64,000 nucleotides of DNA from Solirubrobacterales bacterium. Lineage in GTDB: Bacteria; Actinomycetota; Thermoleophilia; Solirubrobacterales; 70-9. The first letter of the stretch is position 1, and the number at the start of each line of letters is the position of its first letter. The DNA lies in contig JAGQUT010000010.1 in NCBI GenBank assembly GCA_020438355.1, forward strand, positions 1 to 64,000, given 5' to 3'. The position numbers and the translations under genes were made by a program. Shown here in pieces: positions 1 to 8,328 of the stretch. The notes under the pieces were generated by a model. That model searched no databases, was not told the DNA's origin, and saw nothing but the letters and a program-made list of their open reading frames with translations.

Positions 1-9
1 ATGATTTGT

Positions 10-747
10 CTATCCCGGGGCCATGCGCCGGGCAAGGCGAATCACGGCTCTGGCGTGGCGGGCGATCACTGGCCGGGTCTGCAGCCCTGATCCGAACTCG
101 ACGACAAAGGCAGTCGTGCCCAGCTCGTGGTGCTGCCAGGAGACGGCACTGCCGGGGTAGCGGCCCCGGTCACAGCTTCCACCGGTCCCGAGGCCCGAGA
201 GGCGGGCATAGAGAAACGCCCAGCGTCGCTGCCCGTCGCAGGGAGCGAGCGTCCTTCCCCAGGGCTGGTGAAACCAGACCGCCAGGTCGAAGTCGAATCG
301 GCGACTGAATCGCATCACTGCCCTGGTCTCCCGTTCGGAGGCCGGGCTCGGACCCGAGTTGTAGCCACCATCCAGACTGCCGTCCCAGCGGTAGGGGAAG
401 TTCCGGTTCAGGTCCACCCCGCGCGCGTTCTTGCGCGTTCCCGAGGCCGAGCCATCCGGATTGACCGACTTGATCGTCCAGATGCCGATTCCTTTGGGGC
501 CTCTGCGACCGGCCAGGTTCTGGCGGATCCGCGAAACGACACGCATTCCCTGAGACTCGTCCCCGTGAATCGAGCCGACCACGAGCACCCTGAAGTCAGG
601 CTCGCTTCCACCCTGTTGCCAGCTGACGATCGGCTTGCCCTGGACCGAGTAACCCACGAGCTCCCTTTCGATTCGGCCAGCTTCCGCCGAGGCCGGGGTC
701 AGAAGAAGCAGGAGCAGCGAGAGCGACAGGACGGCGCGCCGGGTCAT
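10..747 (-). CDS. Secreted M14-family zinc carboxypeptidase (MpaA-like murein peptide amidase)
   Basis: A 245-aa protein with an N-terminal signal peptide (hydrophobic residues 5-19, AEA cleavage-like site near 23). The M14 zinc ligands are visible: H61 and E64 in HGDE, then H160 in WFHQP. The NARGVDLNRNFP block (about 107-118) is typical of gamma-D-glutamyl-diaminopimelate amidases such as MpaA, and E217 in VVEFG is the expected catalytic glutamate. It probably trims peptidoglycan peptides outside the membrane. It is divergent from tag with 38 bp between starts; no Shine-Dalgarno is seen, and TAGGTT lies 6 nt before the ATG, so the transcript could be leaderless. The exact substrate is inferred. 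Confidence 0.85.
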   Translation of the reverse strand: MTRRAVLSLSLLLLLLTPASAEAGRIERELVGYSVQGKPIVSWQQGGSEPDFRVLVVGSIHGDESQGMRVVSRIRQNLAGRRGPKGIGIWTIKSVNPDGSASGTRKNARGVDLNRNFPYRWDGSLDGGYNSGPSPASERETRAVMRFSRRFDFDLAVWFHQPWGRTLAPCDGQRRWAFLYARLSGLGTGGSCDRGRYPGSAVSWQHHELGTTAFVVEFGSGLQTRPVIARHARAVIRLARRMAPG

Positions 748-785
748 TCGCCAAACCTATCCCCTGCCGCTGCCAGAATGGCCCG

Positions 786-1358
786 GTGAGCGCTCTCGAG
801 GACGACGGAATCAGCCGCTGCGGATGGGCCAACGGCAGCGAAATGATGCGGGCCTACCACGACGAGGAGTGGGGAGTGAGACTCGAAGGGGAGCAGGCCA
901 TGTTCGAGCGTCTCTCCCTCGAGGCCTTTCAGGCAGGCCTCAGCTGGGCGACGATCCTGCGCAAGCGGGAAGCCTTTCGCGAGGCATTCAGGGAATTCGA
1001 CCTCGACTATTGCGCCGGACTTTCTGACCGGGAAGTCGAGACCCTGATGGGCAACGAGGGAATCGTCAGGGCCCGGGCAAAGATCGAGGCGACCAGGTCC
1101 AATGCGATCGCGGCGATCGAACTGAGGGGAGATGGGGGCCTCGAGGCGCTGATCGCCGAATTTGGTCCGGCAAGCCAGCCCGCGCCCAAGGTTCAGGCCG
1201 ATGTTCCGACCAGCTCCGAGGAGTCGGCCGAGTTGGCCGCGGAGCTTCGACGCCGCGGTTTCAAATTCGTCGGGCCGACCAACATGTTCGCCCTGATGGA
1301 AGCGACCGGCCTGGTGAACACCCACCTGACCAGCTGTTTCCGGCGCGATGAGGTCTGA
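786..1358 (+). CDS. tag: DNA-3-methyladenine glycosylase I
   Basis: A 190-aa base-excision repair enzyme that removes 3-methyladenine from alkylated DNA. It has the full Tag signature: RCGW at 11-14, YHDEEWG at 24-30, the E46/GLSW block and NTHLTSCF near the end. C12, H25, H180 and C184 match the family's structural zinc site (Cys4, His17, His175, Cys179 in E. coli Tag). Start is GTG at 786; no upstream in-frame ATG fits. The last 166 bp are also read on the other strand by the neighbouring MBL hydrolase gene. Confidence 0.93.
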   Translation: MSALEDDGISRCGWANGSEMMRAYHDEEWGVRLEGEQAMFERLSLEAFQAGLSWATILRKREAFREAFREFDLDYCAGLSDREVETLMGNEGIVRARAKIEATRSNAIAAIELRGDGGLEALIAEFGPASQPAPKVQADVPTSSEESAELAAELRRRGFKFVGPTNMFALMEATGLVNTHLTSCFRRDEV

Positions 1359-2164
1359 GGGTCTTGCTCTGAACGGCCGAATTCGACCGGTACCCCTGGC
1401 TCAAGCCATCTGACTCGCTCCCGAAAGGAGAGCGGGGCCTTCGAGAACTCGGCTTCGATCTCTTCTCTTCCCTGCCGGAAGTGCTTCCACCCTTCGAAGT
1501 GGATCGGCACGATGTTGCGGGGGCCGACCCGGTCGCAGAGCCTGACCGCGTCGGCCGCGGTCATCGTGTACCTGAGGGGACCAGAGACGGGAAACCGCAC
1601 ACCTCCGAGATGCACGATCGCGGTGTCGACGTCAATGCGCCCCGCCACCTCGAGAACTCCCGGGTAAAGCACTGTGTCTCCGGTAATCCAGAGCGAGCCG
1701 GGCTGTCCCTCCCACTCCAGCGAGAAGCCGATCACGTCTCCGGTGATCGGTCGGCTCAGTGGGGGACCGTGCCGGCAGGGGGTCGCAGTCACCGTAATGG
1801 TCGGCTTCCCTTCAGCTTCGAAGATCGTCGATTGCCAGTCGTCGAGTCCGATCGCTACCGCGTGCCCGGCCAGAGTCTGCGCGCCGGAAACAGTTGTAAG
1901 TACCTTCCCGGCATCGGGGAGCATCGCCCGGCCCGCGGCATCGAGGTTGTCCTCGTGATGCTCGTGAGAAAGCAGGACCGCATCGATCCTGCCGAGTTCA
2001 TCTAGCCCGACCGCGGGGTCACTGAGCTTCTCGGACCTGGTGCCCCAGCCGAAGGCGTACTTGCCGCCGGCCGGGTCGAATGTCGGGTCAGTCAGTAGGC
2101 GCCAGCCGTCGATCTCGATCAGGACCGTCGGGCCGCCTATGTGGGTCAGGCTGAATCCGCTCAT
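1193..2164 (-). CDS. MBL-fold metal-dependent hydrolase with a C-terminal antisense extension
   Basis: A 323-aa metallo-beta-lactamase-fold protein. It begins with the usual beta-hairpin (THIGGPTVLIEIDG) and carries a variant metal motif, HEHHEDNLD at 67-75, then RHGP and GDTV metal-binding regions. The family core appears to end near residue 268; the last 55 residues are Ser/Arg-rich, low-complexity and exactly antisense to the conserved 3' end of tag, so they are probably a read-through tail after loss of an earlier stop. The start overlaps the end of the desaturase gene by 77 bp on the same strand, suggesting translational coupling. Substrate unknown. Confidence 0.8.
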   Translation of the reverse strand: MSGFSLTHIGGPTVLIEIDGWRLLTDPTFDPAGGKYAFGWGTRSEKLSDPAVGLDELGRIDAVLLSHEHHEDNLDAAGRAMLPDAGKVLTTVSGAQTLAGHAVAIGLDDWQSTIFEAEGKPTITVTATPCRHGPPLSRPITGDVIGFSLEWEGQPGSLWITGDTVLYPGVLEVAGRIDVDTAIVHLGGVRFPVSGPLRYTMTAADAVRLCDRVGPRNIVPIHFEGWKHFRQGREEIEAEFSKAPLSFRERVRWLEPGVPVEFGRSEQDPQTSSRRKQLVRWVFTRPVASIRANMLVGPTNLKPRRRSSAANSADSSELVGTSA

Positions 2165-3050
2165 TCTTCGAGGCTACCTCCGCCACTGGATCCCCGGAAA
2201 CCCCCGGTTCCCATCCCGGACCCTTGAAGGCGTAGCCAAACCGGTCGTGCCAGTTGTCGGCCGCCTGGACGTCACGCCAGATGTTCAGGTACTCGCCGTA
2301 GGCCACCTTGACCGGATGGAAGGTGTTGATGTTCTTGGTCAGGCCGTACCTGACCCGTTCCTCCTCCGGCTCGAAGCTGCCGAACATGCGGTCCCAGATG
2401 ATCAGGATGCCGCCGTAGTTCTTGTCGAGGTACTGCTCCTGGGAGCCGTGATGAACCCTGTGGTGGCTGGGCGTGTTGAAGATGAACTCGATCGGCCGCG
2501 GCAGCTTCTTGACCGCCTCGGTGTGGAGGAGGAACTGGTAGAGCAGGCTCCATGAGAAGGCCAGATAGATCATCCACGGCTCGAAGAGCAGGGCCCCGGG
2601 CATCCAGAAGAAGATCGAGCTGAACGGCGACCAGTCCTGTCTCAGAGCGGTCGAGAAGTTGTAGTGCTCGGAGGAGTGGTGGACCACATGCATCGCCCAG
2701 AAGAGTCGGATCCGGTGATGGCTGCGGTGGAACGTGTAGTAGGCCAGATCGTCGACGAAGAAGAGCAGCACCCAGGTCCACCAGTCGGAGGGCGAGAGCT
2801 GGATCGGACTGATCGAGTAGATCGCCGCGTAGATGACCAGCACGACCAGCTTCCAGGCGCCGGCGATGAAGAGATGGCCGACCCCCATGCTGAGGCTTGT
2901 CGCGGTATCCCTGGCCTCGAATCCGATCGGAGCTTCCGGATTCTCCGCCGCGTCTTCGGCGTGCTCCTGCGCCGCATGCCGCAGGGTGAGGTACTCCAGC
3001 CCCATCGCCAGGAAGAAGAACGGGATCGCATAAATGATCAGATCGCCCAT
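2088..3050 (-). CDS. Sterol desaturase / fatty acid hydroxylase superfamily membrane protein
   Basis: A 320-aa di-iron membrane oxygenase-like protein. All three histidine clusters of the superfamily are present: HRSHH, HVVHHSSEHYN and HHRVHHG. Hydrophobic segments at about 5-20, 55-80, 90-105 and 150-175 would place the di-iron site in the cytoplasm. The substrate is unknown (sterol, hopanoid, carotenoid or fatty acid). The hydrophilic final 25-30 residues are encoded within the start of the MBL gene and may be non-family sequence. It lies 21 bp downstream of a GntR regulator gene on the same strand, with a GntR-type operator in the gap. Confidence 0.85.
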   Translation of the reverse strand: MGDLIIYAIPFFFLAMGLEYLTLRHAAQEHAEDAAENPEAPIGFEARDTATSLSMGVGHLFIAGAWKLVVLVIYAAIYSISPIQLSPSDWWTWVLLFFVDDLAYYTFHRSHHRIRLFWAMHVVHHSSEHYNFSTALRQDWSPFSSIFFWMPGALLFEPWMIYLAFSWSLLYQFLLHTEAVKKLPRPIEFIFNTPSHHRVHHGSQEQYLDKNYGGILIIWDRMFGSFEPEEERVRYGLTKNINTFHPVKVAYGEYLNIWRDVQAADNWHDRFGYAFKGPGWEPGVSGDPVAEVASKNERIQPDPHRRPDGPDRDRRLAPTD

Positions 3051-3055
3051 CTGAA

Positions 3056-3072
3056 AAGTGGTTATACCAGTT
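3056..3072. promoter_or_regulatory. Candidate FadR/GntR operator upstream of the desaturase gene
   Basis: Read on the minus strand this is AACTGGTATAACCACTT, an imperfect dyad with core TGGTATAACCA (3059-3069). The core fits the general FadR-subfamily GntR consensus TNGTNNNACNA at every fixed position. It sits in the 21-bp gap between the stop of the adjacent GntR gene and the desaturase ATG, and includes a TATAAC that could be a -10 box. Binding is inferred, not shown. Confidence 0.5.
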
Positions 3073-3758
3073 TAGGGGCCCGCGCGTTCTATGTCGGCTC
3101 TGAGCATGTGCCCGGCTACTTCGGCGGCGGTATCGGGGTCACCGGCTCCGATTGCCCGGCCGAGGCGGGCGATCAGGGCGCCGTCCTGGGGGCGAACCCG
3201 GTCAGCCACTTCACCAACCCCGAGCATGCCAAGCAGCGAGTTCAGGGACAGCCTGTAGGCAATGTTCTCCGAGCCGCCAACCACTGCCAGCCAGAACTCG
3301 GCAAACGCCTGGTCCACTGCTTCGTCCTCACCTGAACCAGCGAGGGCAGCAGCCGTCTCCCCCAGACTCTCGATCTGACTACGGCTGGCCTGATCAGCCC
3401 GGCCCGCGCAGAGGCGCGCCGCGTCAACACCGATCGAAGCACGCATCTCGAGCACCGAGCGGACGATCTCCGCGGGTGGAGCGACCTGGTCACCGCCGAT
3501 GTCGAGCAGAACCTCCAGACCACCCGAATCACGCCAGTCGAGGACCCGGGTCGCGCCTCCGTGAGTGATGCGGACCAGGCCGGCCTGCTCGAGGCGCTTG
3601 AGCGCTTCCCGGACAGCGTGACGGTTCACTCCGAACTCCTCTGCCAGCACCCGTTCGGAAGGGATCCGGTCACCGGGGGCGAGCTCACCGCTGAGTATCT
3701 GGCGCCGCAGCGCATCGTGAACCCGGAGGGAGACGGTTTCTGATCCGGTTTCCGGCAT
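3072..3758 (-). CDS. FadR-subfamily GntR transcriptional regulator
   Basis: A 228-aa regulator. An N-terminal winged helix-turn-helix (about 8-75) contains the GntR hallmarks LRRQILSGELAPGDRIPSE and NRHAVREALKRLE; a helical FCD-type ligand domain follows (about 95-225). FCD proteins usually respond to organic acids or acyl-CoAs and bind Zn or Ni. A GGGAG Shine-Dalgarno lies 7 nt before the ATG. It is followed directly by the desaturase gene, so it probably controls that gene; the effector is unknown. Confidence 0.88.
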   Translation of the reverse strand: MPETGSETVSLRVHDALRRQILSGELAPGDRIPSERVLAEEFGVNRHAVREALKRLEQAGLVRITHGGATRVLDWRDSGGLEVLLDIGGDQVAPPAEIVRSVLEMRASIGVDAARLCAGRADQASRSQIESLGETAAALAGSGEDEAVDQAFAEFWLAVVGGSENIAYRLSLNSLLGMLGVGEVADRVRPQDGALIARLGRAIGAGDPDTAAEVAGHMLRADIERAGP

Positions 3759-3829
3759 CGTCGGATTCTCCCAGACGGTCCGGCTCTGAGGGTCTTGTAG
3801 GTTGAAACCGTTCCCTTAGAAAGGTAAGA

Positions 3830-4324
3830 ATGGCGCGTCTAAGACTTGTCCTGGCGGGAATCGGCCTGACGGTTGGATGCCAGGCTCTCATCCGCCGGTT
3901 GCTGCTCCGGCAGTTTCGACACAGTGTCGATTCCCTGAACCGGGGTGACTATCGTCCGCTCCTTGATGGCTTCGCCGACGACGCCGTCCTCCACTTCAAT
4001 GATGCCCCTCATCGCTGGGCCGGAGAGCACCGGGGCAGAGACCAGATCGAGATCTTCCTCCAGGATTTCGTCGCCGCCGGACTTCAGGGTGAAATCAGGG
4101 AATTCTGGACGTCCGGTCCGCCCTGGGCCTTGACGGCAGTTGCCCGGTTCGATGACCATGCGACCGGGGCCGGTGGAGAAGAGCTCTACTCAAACCAGAC
4201 CATGATCATGGTTCGTACCCGGTGGGGGAAGGTCACGGAGCAAAGGGACTTCTACGTGGATACCGGGCGAATGATCGACTTCGACCGCAAGTTGACTGAG
4301 ATGGGAATCGATTCGGTGCGATGA
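3830..4324 (+). CDS. SnoaL/NTF2-like domain protein with an N-terminal hydrophobic segment
   Basis: A 164-aa protein with a hydrophobic start (about 5-18) followed by an alpha+beta cone fold typical of the SnoaL-like/NTF2-like group: helix with VDSLNRGDYRPLLDGFADDAVLHF, then the strands around REFWTSGPPWALTAVARF. This fold covers polyketide cyclases, isomerases and many uncharacterised proteins, so no reaction is assigned. An AAGG Shine-Dalgarno sits 5 nt before the ATG. Its TGA overlaps the ATG of the downstream hydrolase (ATGA), so the two are translationally coupled. Confidence 0.7.
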   Translation: MARLRLVLAGIGLTVGCQALIRRLLLRQFRHSVDSLNRGDYRPLLDGFADDAVLHFNDAPHRWAGEHRGRDQIEIFLQDFVAAGLQGEIREFWTSGPPWALTAVARFDDHATGAGGEELYSNQTMIMVRTRWGKVTEQRDFYVDTGRMIDFDRKLTEMGIDSVR

Positions 4325-5121
4325 GCCGACAGTTCACCCCGGAATATCGCGGCGGGTCCGGTCCGCCTTTGGTTCTGATCCACGGGTTTACTGACACCTG
4401 GCGGACCTGGGAGCTCGTCATCCCTACTCTCGAGAAGAGTTTTGATGTCCTCGCCGTGACCCTGCCCGGGCACGCCGGCGGACCTGCCGGACCGGACACG
4501 TACACACCTGAGACGCTCCCCGATGGCGTCGCCAAGGCGATGGACAAAGCCGGTTTTGAAGCCGCCCATCTGGTCGGAAACTCGCTCGGAGGTTTCGTTG
4601 CCCTGCAGCTGGCGGCCCGCGGACGCGCCCTCAGCGTCACCGGCCTCGCACCAGCGGGCGGCTGGTCACCGGAGTTCCAGAACCAGTACGCGCTCGATTA
4701 CTTCATCACCCAGCAGGCACTGGTCAAGAAGGCCGCTGCCTTCGCCGACCAGATCGCGGCCACCCCGGAGGGCCGCAGGCAGGCGACCCGCTTCATCGTC
4801 GAGGACGACAGCCTGATCACCGCCGGGATGGTCGTTCACCAGCTGGTAGGCGCCGCCAGCTGTCCCGGGGCCCAGCCGATGATCGAACTCGCCCGCAGGG
4901 AAGGATTCGAACTTGACGCCGAGGCGATCACCTGCGCCGTCCGCCTGATCTGGGGAACCGAAGACAAGCTCCTGCGCTGGCCCGACACCGCGGTCCGTTT
5001 CAGGGAAGAGTGGCTACCCACCGCGGAGTTCATCGAACTCGAAGGGGTCGGGCACTGCCCCCAGCTCGAGGTTCCGGTCGAAGTCGCCGCCCTGATCAGC
5101 GGAACCGCGGCGCTCGCCTGA
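4321..5121 (+). CDS. Alpha/beta-fold hydrolase
   Basis: A 266-aa hydrolase. The catalytic triad can be read directly: S88 in GNSLGG, D215 in WGTEDK and H245 in GVGHCPQ; HGF at 21-23 supplies the oxyanion hole. Its size and motifs match small-molecule esterases, epoxide hydrolases or C-C hydrolases; the acid residue position fits an esterase-like enzyme. Start overlaps the upstream SnoaL-like gene by 4 bp, suggesting the pair acts on related compounds. It converges on the methyltransferase gene with only 1 bp between stops. Confidence 0.85.
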   Translation: MSRQFTPEYRGGSGPPLVLIHGFTDTWRTWELVIPTLEKSFDVLAVTLPGHAGGPAGPDTYTPETLPDGVAKAMDKAGFEAAHLVGNSLGGFVALQLAARGRALSVTGLAPAGGWSPEFQNQYALDYFITQQALVKKAAAFADQIAATPEGRRQATRFIVEDDSLITAGMVVHQLVGAASCPGAQPMIELARREGFELDAEAITCAVRLIWGTEDKLLRWPDTAVRFREEWLPTAEFIELEGVGHCPQLEVPVEVAALISGTAALA

Positions 5122-5122
5122 A

Positions 5123-5842
5123 TCAGGGCTTGCGCCCGAAGATCACGGCGAAACCGTGGTCCTTGAACAGGCAATCAACATCGGTGAAGCCGATCTCCTC
5201 GAGCCAGCCGAGCTGAGTCGACAGCGTACTCAGATGGTCGTGGCTCATCCTCTCGACGGTGTCCGCCCACTCTGCATCGGTTAGACCCTTTTCGAATGAC
5301 TGCTGCCGGTGCCACTCCGCGTAATGCTCCTGGAGTTCAGGGGTCTCGCCCAACACGTGCTCGGCGTTCACGAAGATCCCGCCCGAAGTGAGCTCTCGAC
5401 AGGTCGCCTCGTAAACGGTGCGCTTTCCCTCGTCGGTCATGTGGTGAATCGCCAGGGCAGAGATGACCGCATCCCACGGCCCCGCGGGGATCCCCTCATA
5501 CATGTCGCCGGTGACCGTCATGGCCCGGTCTCCGAGCAGGTCGTGGGCCTGTTCCAGCATTCTCGGCGAGAAATCGAAAAGCGTGAAGTCCGCATCCGGG
5601 AACTCCGCCTGAACCACAGCCGAAAGCATCCCCGTTCCTGCTCCAAGATCAAGAATCCGCAGCCCGGAGCCAGCCCCGCCGGAACCCTTCCCGGCCAGCC
5701 CGACCGCTTCCGGGACCATCCCATAGAAGCGGTCGAGCTGAGGGATCAGTTTTTCGCGCGGGCCGCGGTACGTTGCGGCCTGCCGGTCGAAAACGGTGGT
5801 GGCGCGCGCCAACCTAGAAGCCGCGCCTTTCTGCCTTCGCAC
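5123..5842 (-). CDS. Class I SAM-dependent methyltransferase
   Basis: A 239-aa Rossmann-fold methyltransferase. Motif I is ILDLGAGTG (about 63-71), an acidic ribose-binding region follows at LFDFSPRML, and ALAIHHM corresponds to the post-motif II region common in small-molecule methyltransferases. The N-terminal VFDRQAATYRG element is common in UbiE/TehB-like proteins. The GTG start at 5842 overlaps the end of the acylase gene by 29 bp; an in-frame TTG at 5812, just past the acylase stop, is an alternative. Substrate unknown. Confidence 0.85.
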   Translation of the reverse strand: MRRQKGAASRLARATTVFDRQAATYRGPREKLIPQLDRFYGMVPEAVGLAGKGSGGAGSGLRILDLGAGTGMLSAVVQAEFPDADFTLFDFSPRMLEQAHDLLGDRAMTVTGDMYEGIPAGPWDAVISALAIHHMTDEGKRTVYEATCRELTSGGIFVNAEHVLGETPELQEHYAEWHRQQSFEKGLTDAEWADTVERMSHDHLSTLSTQLGWLEEIGFTDVDCLFKDHGFAVIFGRKP

Positions 5843-8258
5843 CGCCGCCGAAGCGCTTCACCTTCAAACCGGGTGACCGCTTCTGCTGGAAGGGGCAGAA
5901 CCGGTCCATCGCCCAGCCCTTCTTCGAGTAGAGCCTGGTCTGGTCGGCGTAATGCTTCGACTTGGGGTTCTCCGACTGCGAGTAGGTGAGGATCATGCTG
6001 GCCTTCGGGCACTTCGCTCCCGTCAGGTGAACAGCCTGGATGAAGCTCGACCCGTCGCTTATCTCGGTGATTCCCTCACCCGGGACCCAGGGACCGTAAA
6101 CCGGATTGAAGGAACCGTATGGCTCGTAGTCGCCGGCCGGAATCGGGATCTTCTGACCCTGGCGGGTCACCGTCTGGTACTCGCGCCTGGTCGCGTCGAA
6201 CGGAATCCCCTGCGTGATGAACTCGTTGATCGTGTCGGCCAGTACCACCGGCAGATCCGGATTTGAGGTATTCAGCCCGGAGGGAGTACCAACCGGATCG
6301 GTGTAATCAAACGGGTTCGAGTAGACCGGACCGGCGCTCCCGAAGTAGAGGCGGTTTGCGAAGCGCTGGAAGAACAGTCCGCCGGTCGAGTCGAGGTTGT
6401 TCCTGCCGTCCCAGTTCGCCAGCGCGTCACAGGCGGCTGCTGTGTTCTGAGCGCCGCTGGTGCCGACCACGACCGGGTTCGCGTCGCAGTACGCGACGAC
6501 CTGTTCGAGCAGCAGCTCGGCAGACTGGACCCGGTTGTTGTAGAGCATCGCCTTGAGACTGGACAGCGTGAACTTGCCGTTGTCCAGCTTCTCGTTGACC
6601 ATCCTGTGGGCTAGGCGCGTGCGCTCGGACTGGGCGATCCGCTCCTCCCCGATGATCCTGTCGTAGCCCTCGAGCGGCTTGTCCACGTTCGAGAGCCAGT
6701 AGGAATCGTTCGAGTTCTCCACGTAGTCGGAGCGCAACAGGTAAGGCATCTCCGTCGCGGGCAGCAGGCCGGGGCCGGCGGCGCCCTTTGCCTTCTTGCT
6801 CATGTCACAGCTCGAATCGGCTCCGTCGAAGACGGGCAGCCGGAAGGACGGCCATGCGATCGCTCCGATACCGGTGTTGCACTGGGCGATCCGCTCGTCC
6901 GAGGCGTTCGGCACCGCGCCGATGTCCGCGTAGAGCGCCCGGCCCTTCGAATCGGAGGCGATCGTGTTCACCCACGGAATGCCCTGGTACTTCTTGAGGA
7001 TCCTGAGGACCTCCGGAACGCTCTGGGCGCGGCTCACCGAGTAGAAGTGGTTGATCATCCGGAAGTTGCCGGAGTTCGCGTCAAAGAGCGAGTAGGCAGT
7101 GGTCGGCGACCATGCGAACAGCGGAGTGCCCTGGACCGAATTCGTGATGTACCCGTGCTCGGTCGAGTAGAGGGTGCGCTCCCGCCGGACGCCCTCGTCA
7201 TCGGTTACCGAGACGGTCGTCTTCTTCATCGGCTTGGACTGTCCGTCCACGATGTAGCGGGTGGGGTCTTCCGGATCAAGCGTCTCCTGGAAGACGATGA
7301 ACCGACGCGCCGTAGAAACCGTATGGCTCCAGGCCATGTTCCTGGTGTGGCCGATCAGCACCACGGGAACTCCAAGAAGACTCGCACCTGAAACGTTCAG
7401 CTGGCCTGGGATCGTCAGCTGTGCTTCGAAGAAACGCTGGGCACCCTGCCAGGGGAAGTGCGGGTTCCCGAGCAGGAGCCCCTTGCCACCCTGGACAGCA
7501 TTCTTTCCGAGAGCGACGGCGTTGGAACCGAGCCCGCCGGTGAAGTTTCCGAAGTCCGGACCGAAGTCTTCAGCGGTGATCTCAGAGACATCGGGACCGT
7601 CATCCGCCTGGCTCCCCGCCTTGAGAAGTTCGACCTGTGGAGGTTGCGCCTGGGCAATGCCATCCATCGAGGGGTCGGTCGAGCCGTAGCCAAGCAGCTG
7701 GTAGAAGCGCATGTACGCATCCAGGACGGAGATCGGCTTCACCCAGGCCTCGCCGCGACAGCGCGGGTCGGGGAGCTTGCCCACACCGGTCTTCTTCAGG
7801 TAGGCGTTGTAGCCGGCGACGTAGCCCTTGACCACTTCGCGCACCACCGGCAGCGGTCCGTTCGGCGGCTTCAGCTTCATCATCTTCTGGACCGTCCCCT
7901 CCTTGCGGACTCTCTTCCAGAAGAAGTCGGAATCGAGGTTGGAGATGCCGTTGGGTGCGGCGGTTTCGGCGCCGAAGTGAAGGGAACGCTCGCCGCGAAC
8001 GGTCGTGTAGGTGTCAGCCAGAGTGCACAGCTGGTGAGTGGCGATCGACCAGCCGTAGCCGTAGCCGAGACCGTACGGCTTGTCCGCGAGGATCCTCGGG
8101 ATGCCGTATTCGGTGGTGCGGATTGTCACCCTCGGCGGCTTCTTGGCGGCCTGTGCCTGACTGGCGAGTGGCACCGCGATCAGGGCCAGCAGCATCAGCA
8201 AGAGACCTGCTCCCAGCGCAAAATGACGAGCGATACCGGACGAAGACACCTGCCGCAT
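5814..8258 (-). CDS. Secreted penicillin acylase family protein (Ntn-hydrolase), paralogue 1
   Basis: An 814-aa precursor: signal peptide (hydrophobic 14-32, cleavage near AQA), then the alpha chain beginning TIRTTEYGIPRI, and the autocatalytic site GLGSNAVAL whose S245 would become the N-terminal nucleophile of the beta chain. GNPHFPW and SHTVSTARR are typical beta-chain elements of penicillin / acyl-homoserine-lactone / cephalosporin acylases. It likely hydrolyses an amide outside the membrane; the substrate cannot be read from sequence. AAAGGAG lies 4 nt before the ATG. A second paralogue with the same layout lies at 30831-33347. Confidence 0.88.
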   Translation of the reverse strand: MRQVSSSGIARHFALGAGLLLMLLALIAVPLASQAQAAKKPPRVTIRTTEYGIPRILADKPYGLGYGYGWSIATHQLCTLADTYTTVRGERSLHFGAETAAPNGISNLDSDFFWKRVRKEGTVQKMMKLKPPNGPLPVVREVVKGYVAGYNAYLKKTGVGKLPDPRCRGEAWVKPISVLDAYMRFYQLLGYGSTDPSMDGIAQAQPPQVELLKAGSQADDGPDVSEITAEDFGPDFGNFTGGLGSNAVALGKNAVQGGKGLLLGNPHFPWQGAQRFFEAQLTIPGQLNVSGASLLGVPVVLIGHTRNMAWSHTVSTARRFIVFQETLDPEDPTRYIVDGQSKPMKKTTVSVTDDEGVRRERTLYSTEHGYITNSVQGTPLFAWSPTTAYSLFDANSGNFRMINHFYSVSRAQSVPEVLRILKKYQGIPWVNTIASDSKGRALYADIGAVPNASDERIAQCNTGIGAIAWPSFRLPVFDGADSSCDMSKKAKGAAGPGLLPATEMPYLLRSDYVENSNDSYWLSNVDKPLEGYDRIIGEERIAQSERTRLAHRMVNEKLDNGKFTLSSLKAMLYNNRVQSAELLLEQVVAYCDANPVVVGTSGAQNTAAACDALANWDGRNNLDSTGGLFFQRFANRLYFGSAGPVYSNPFDYTDPVGTPSGLNTSNPDLPVVLADTINEFITQGIPFDATRREYQTVTRQGQKIPIPAGDYEPYGSFNPVYGPWVPGEGITEISDGSSFIQAVHLTGAKCPKASMILTYSQSENPKSKHYADQTRLYSKKGWAMDRFCPFQQKRSPGLKVKRFGGGAKAERRGF

Positions 8259-8328
8259 GATTCTCCTTTGGTTGATTCCCTCCCGGGCAGAATACTCCGG
8301 GAGCAGGCCTCGCGGCTATGGTTCGACC

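Noticed and set aside
5814-8258. Reading the acylases as beta-lactam resistance genes
   Set aside because: The family covers many amides, and nothing in the sequence or neighbourhood fixes penicillin as a substrate.
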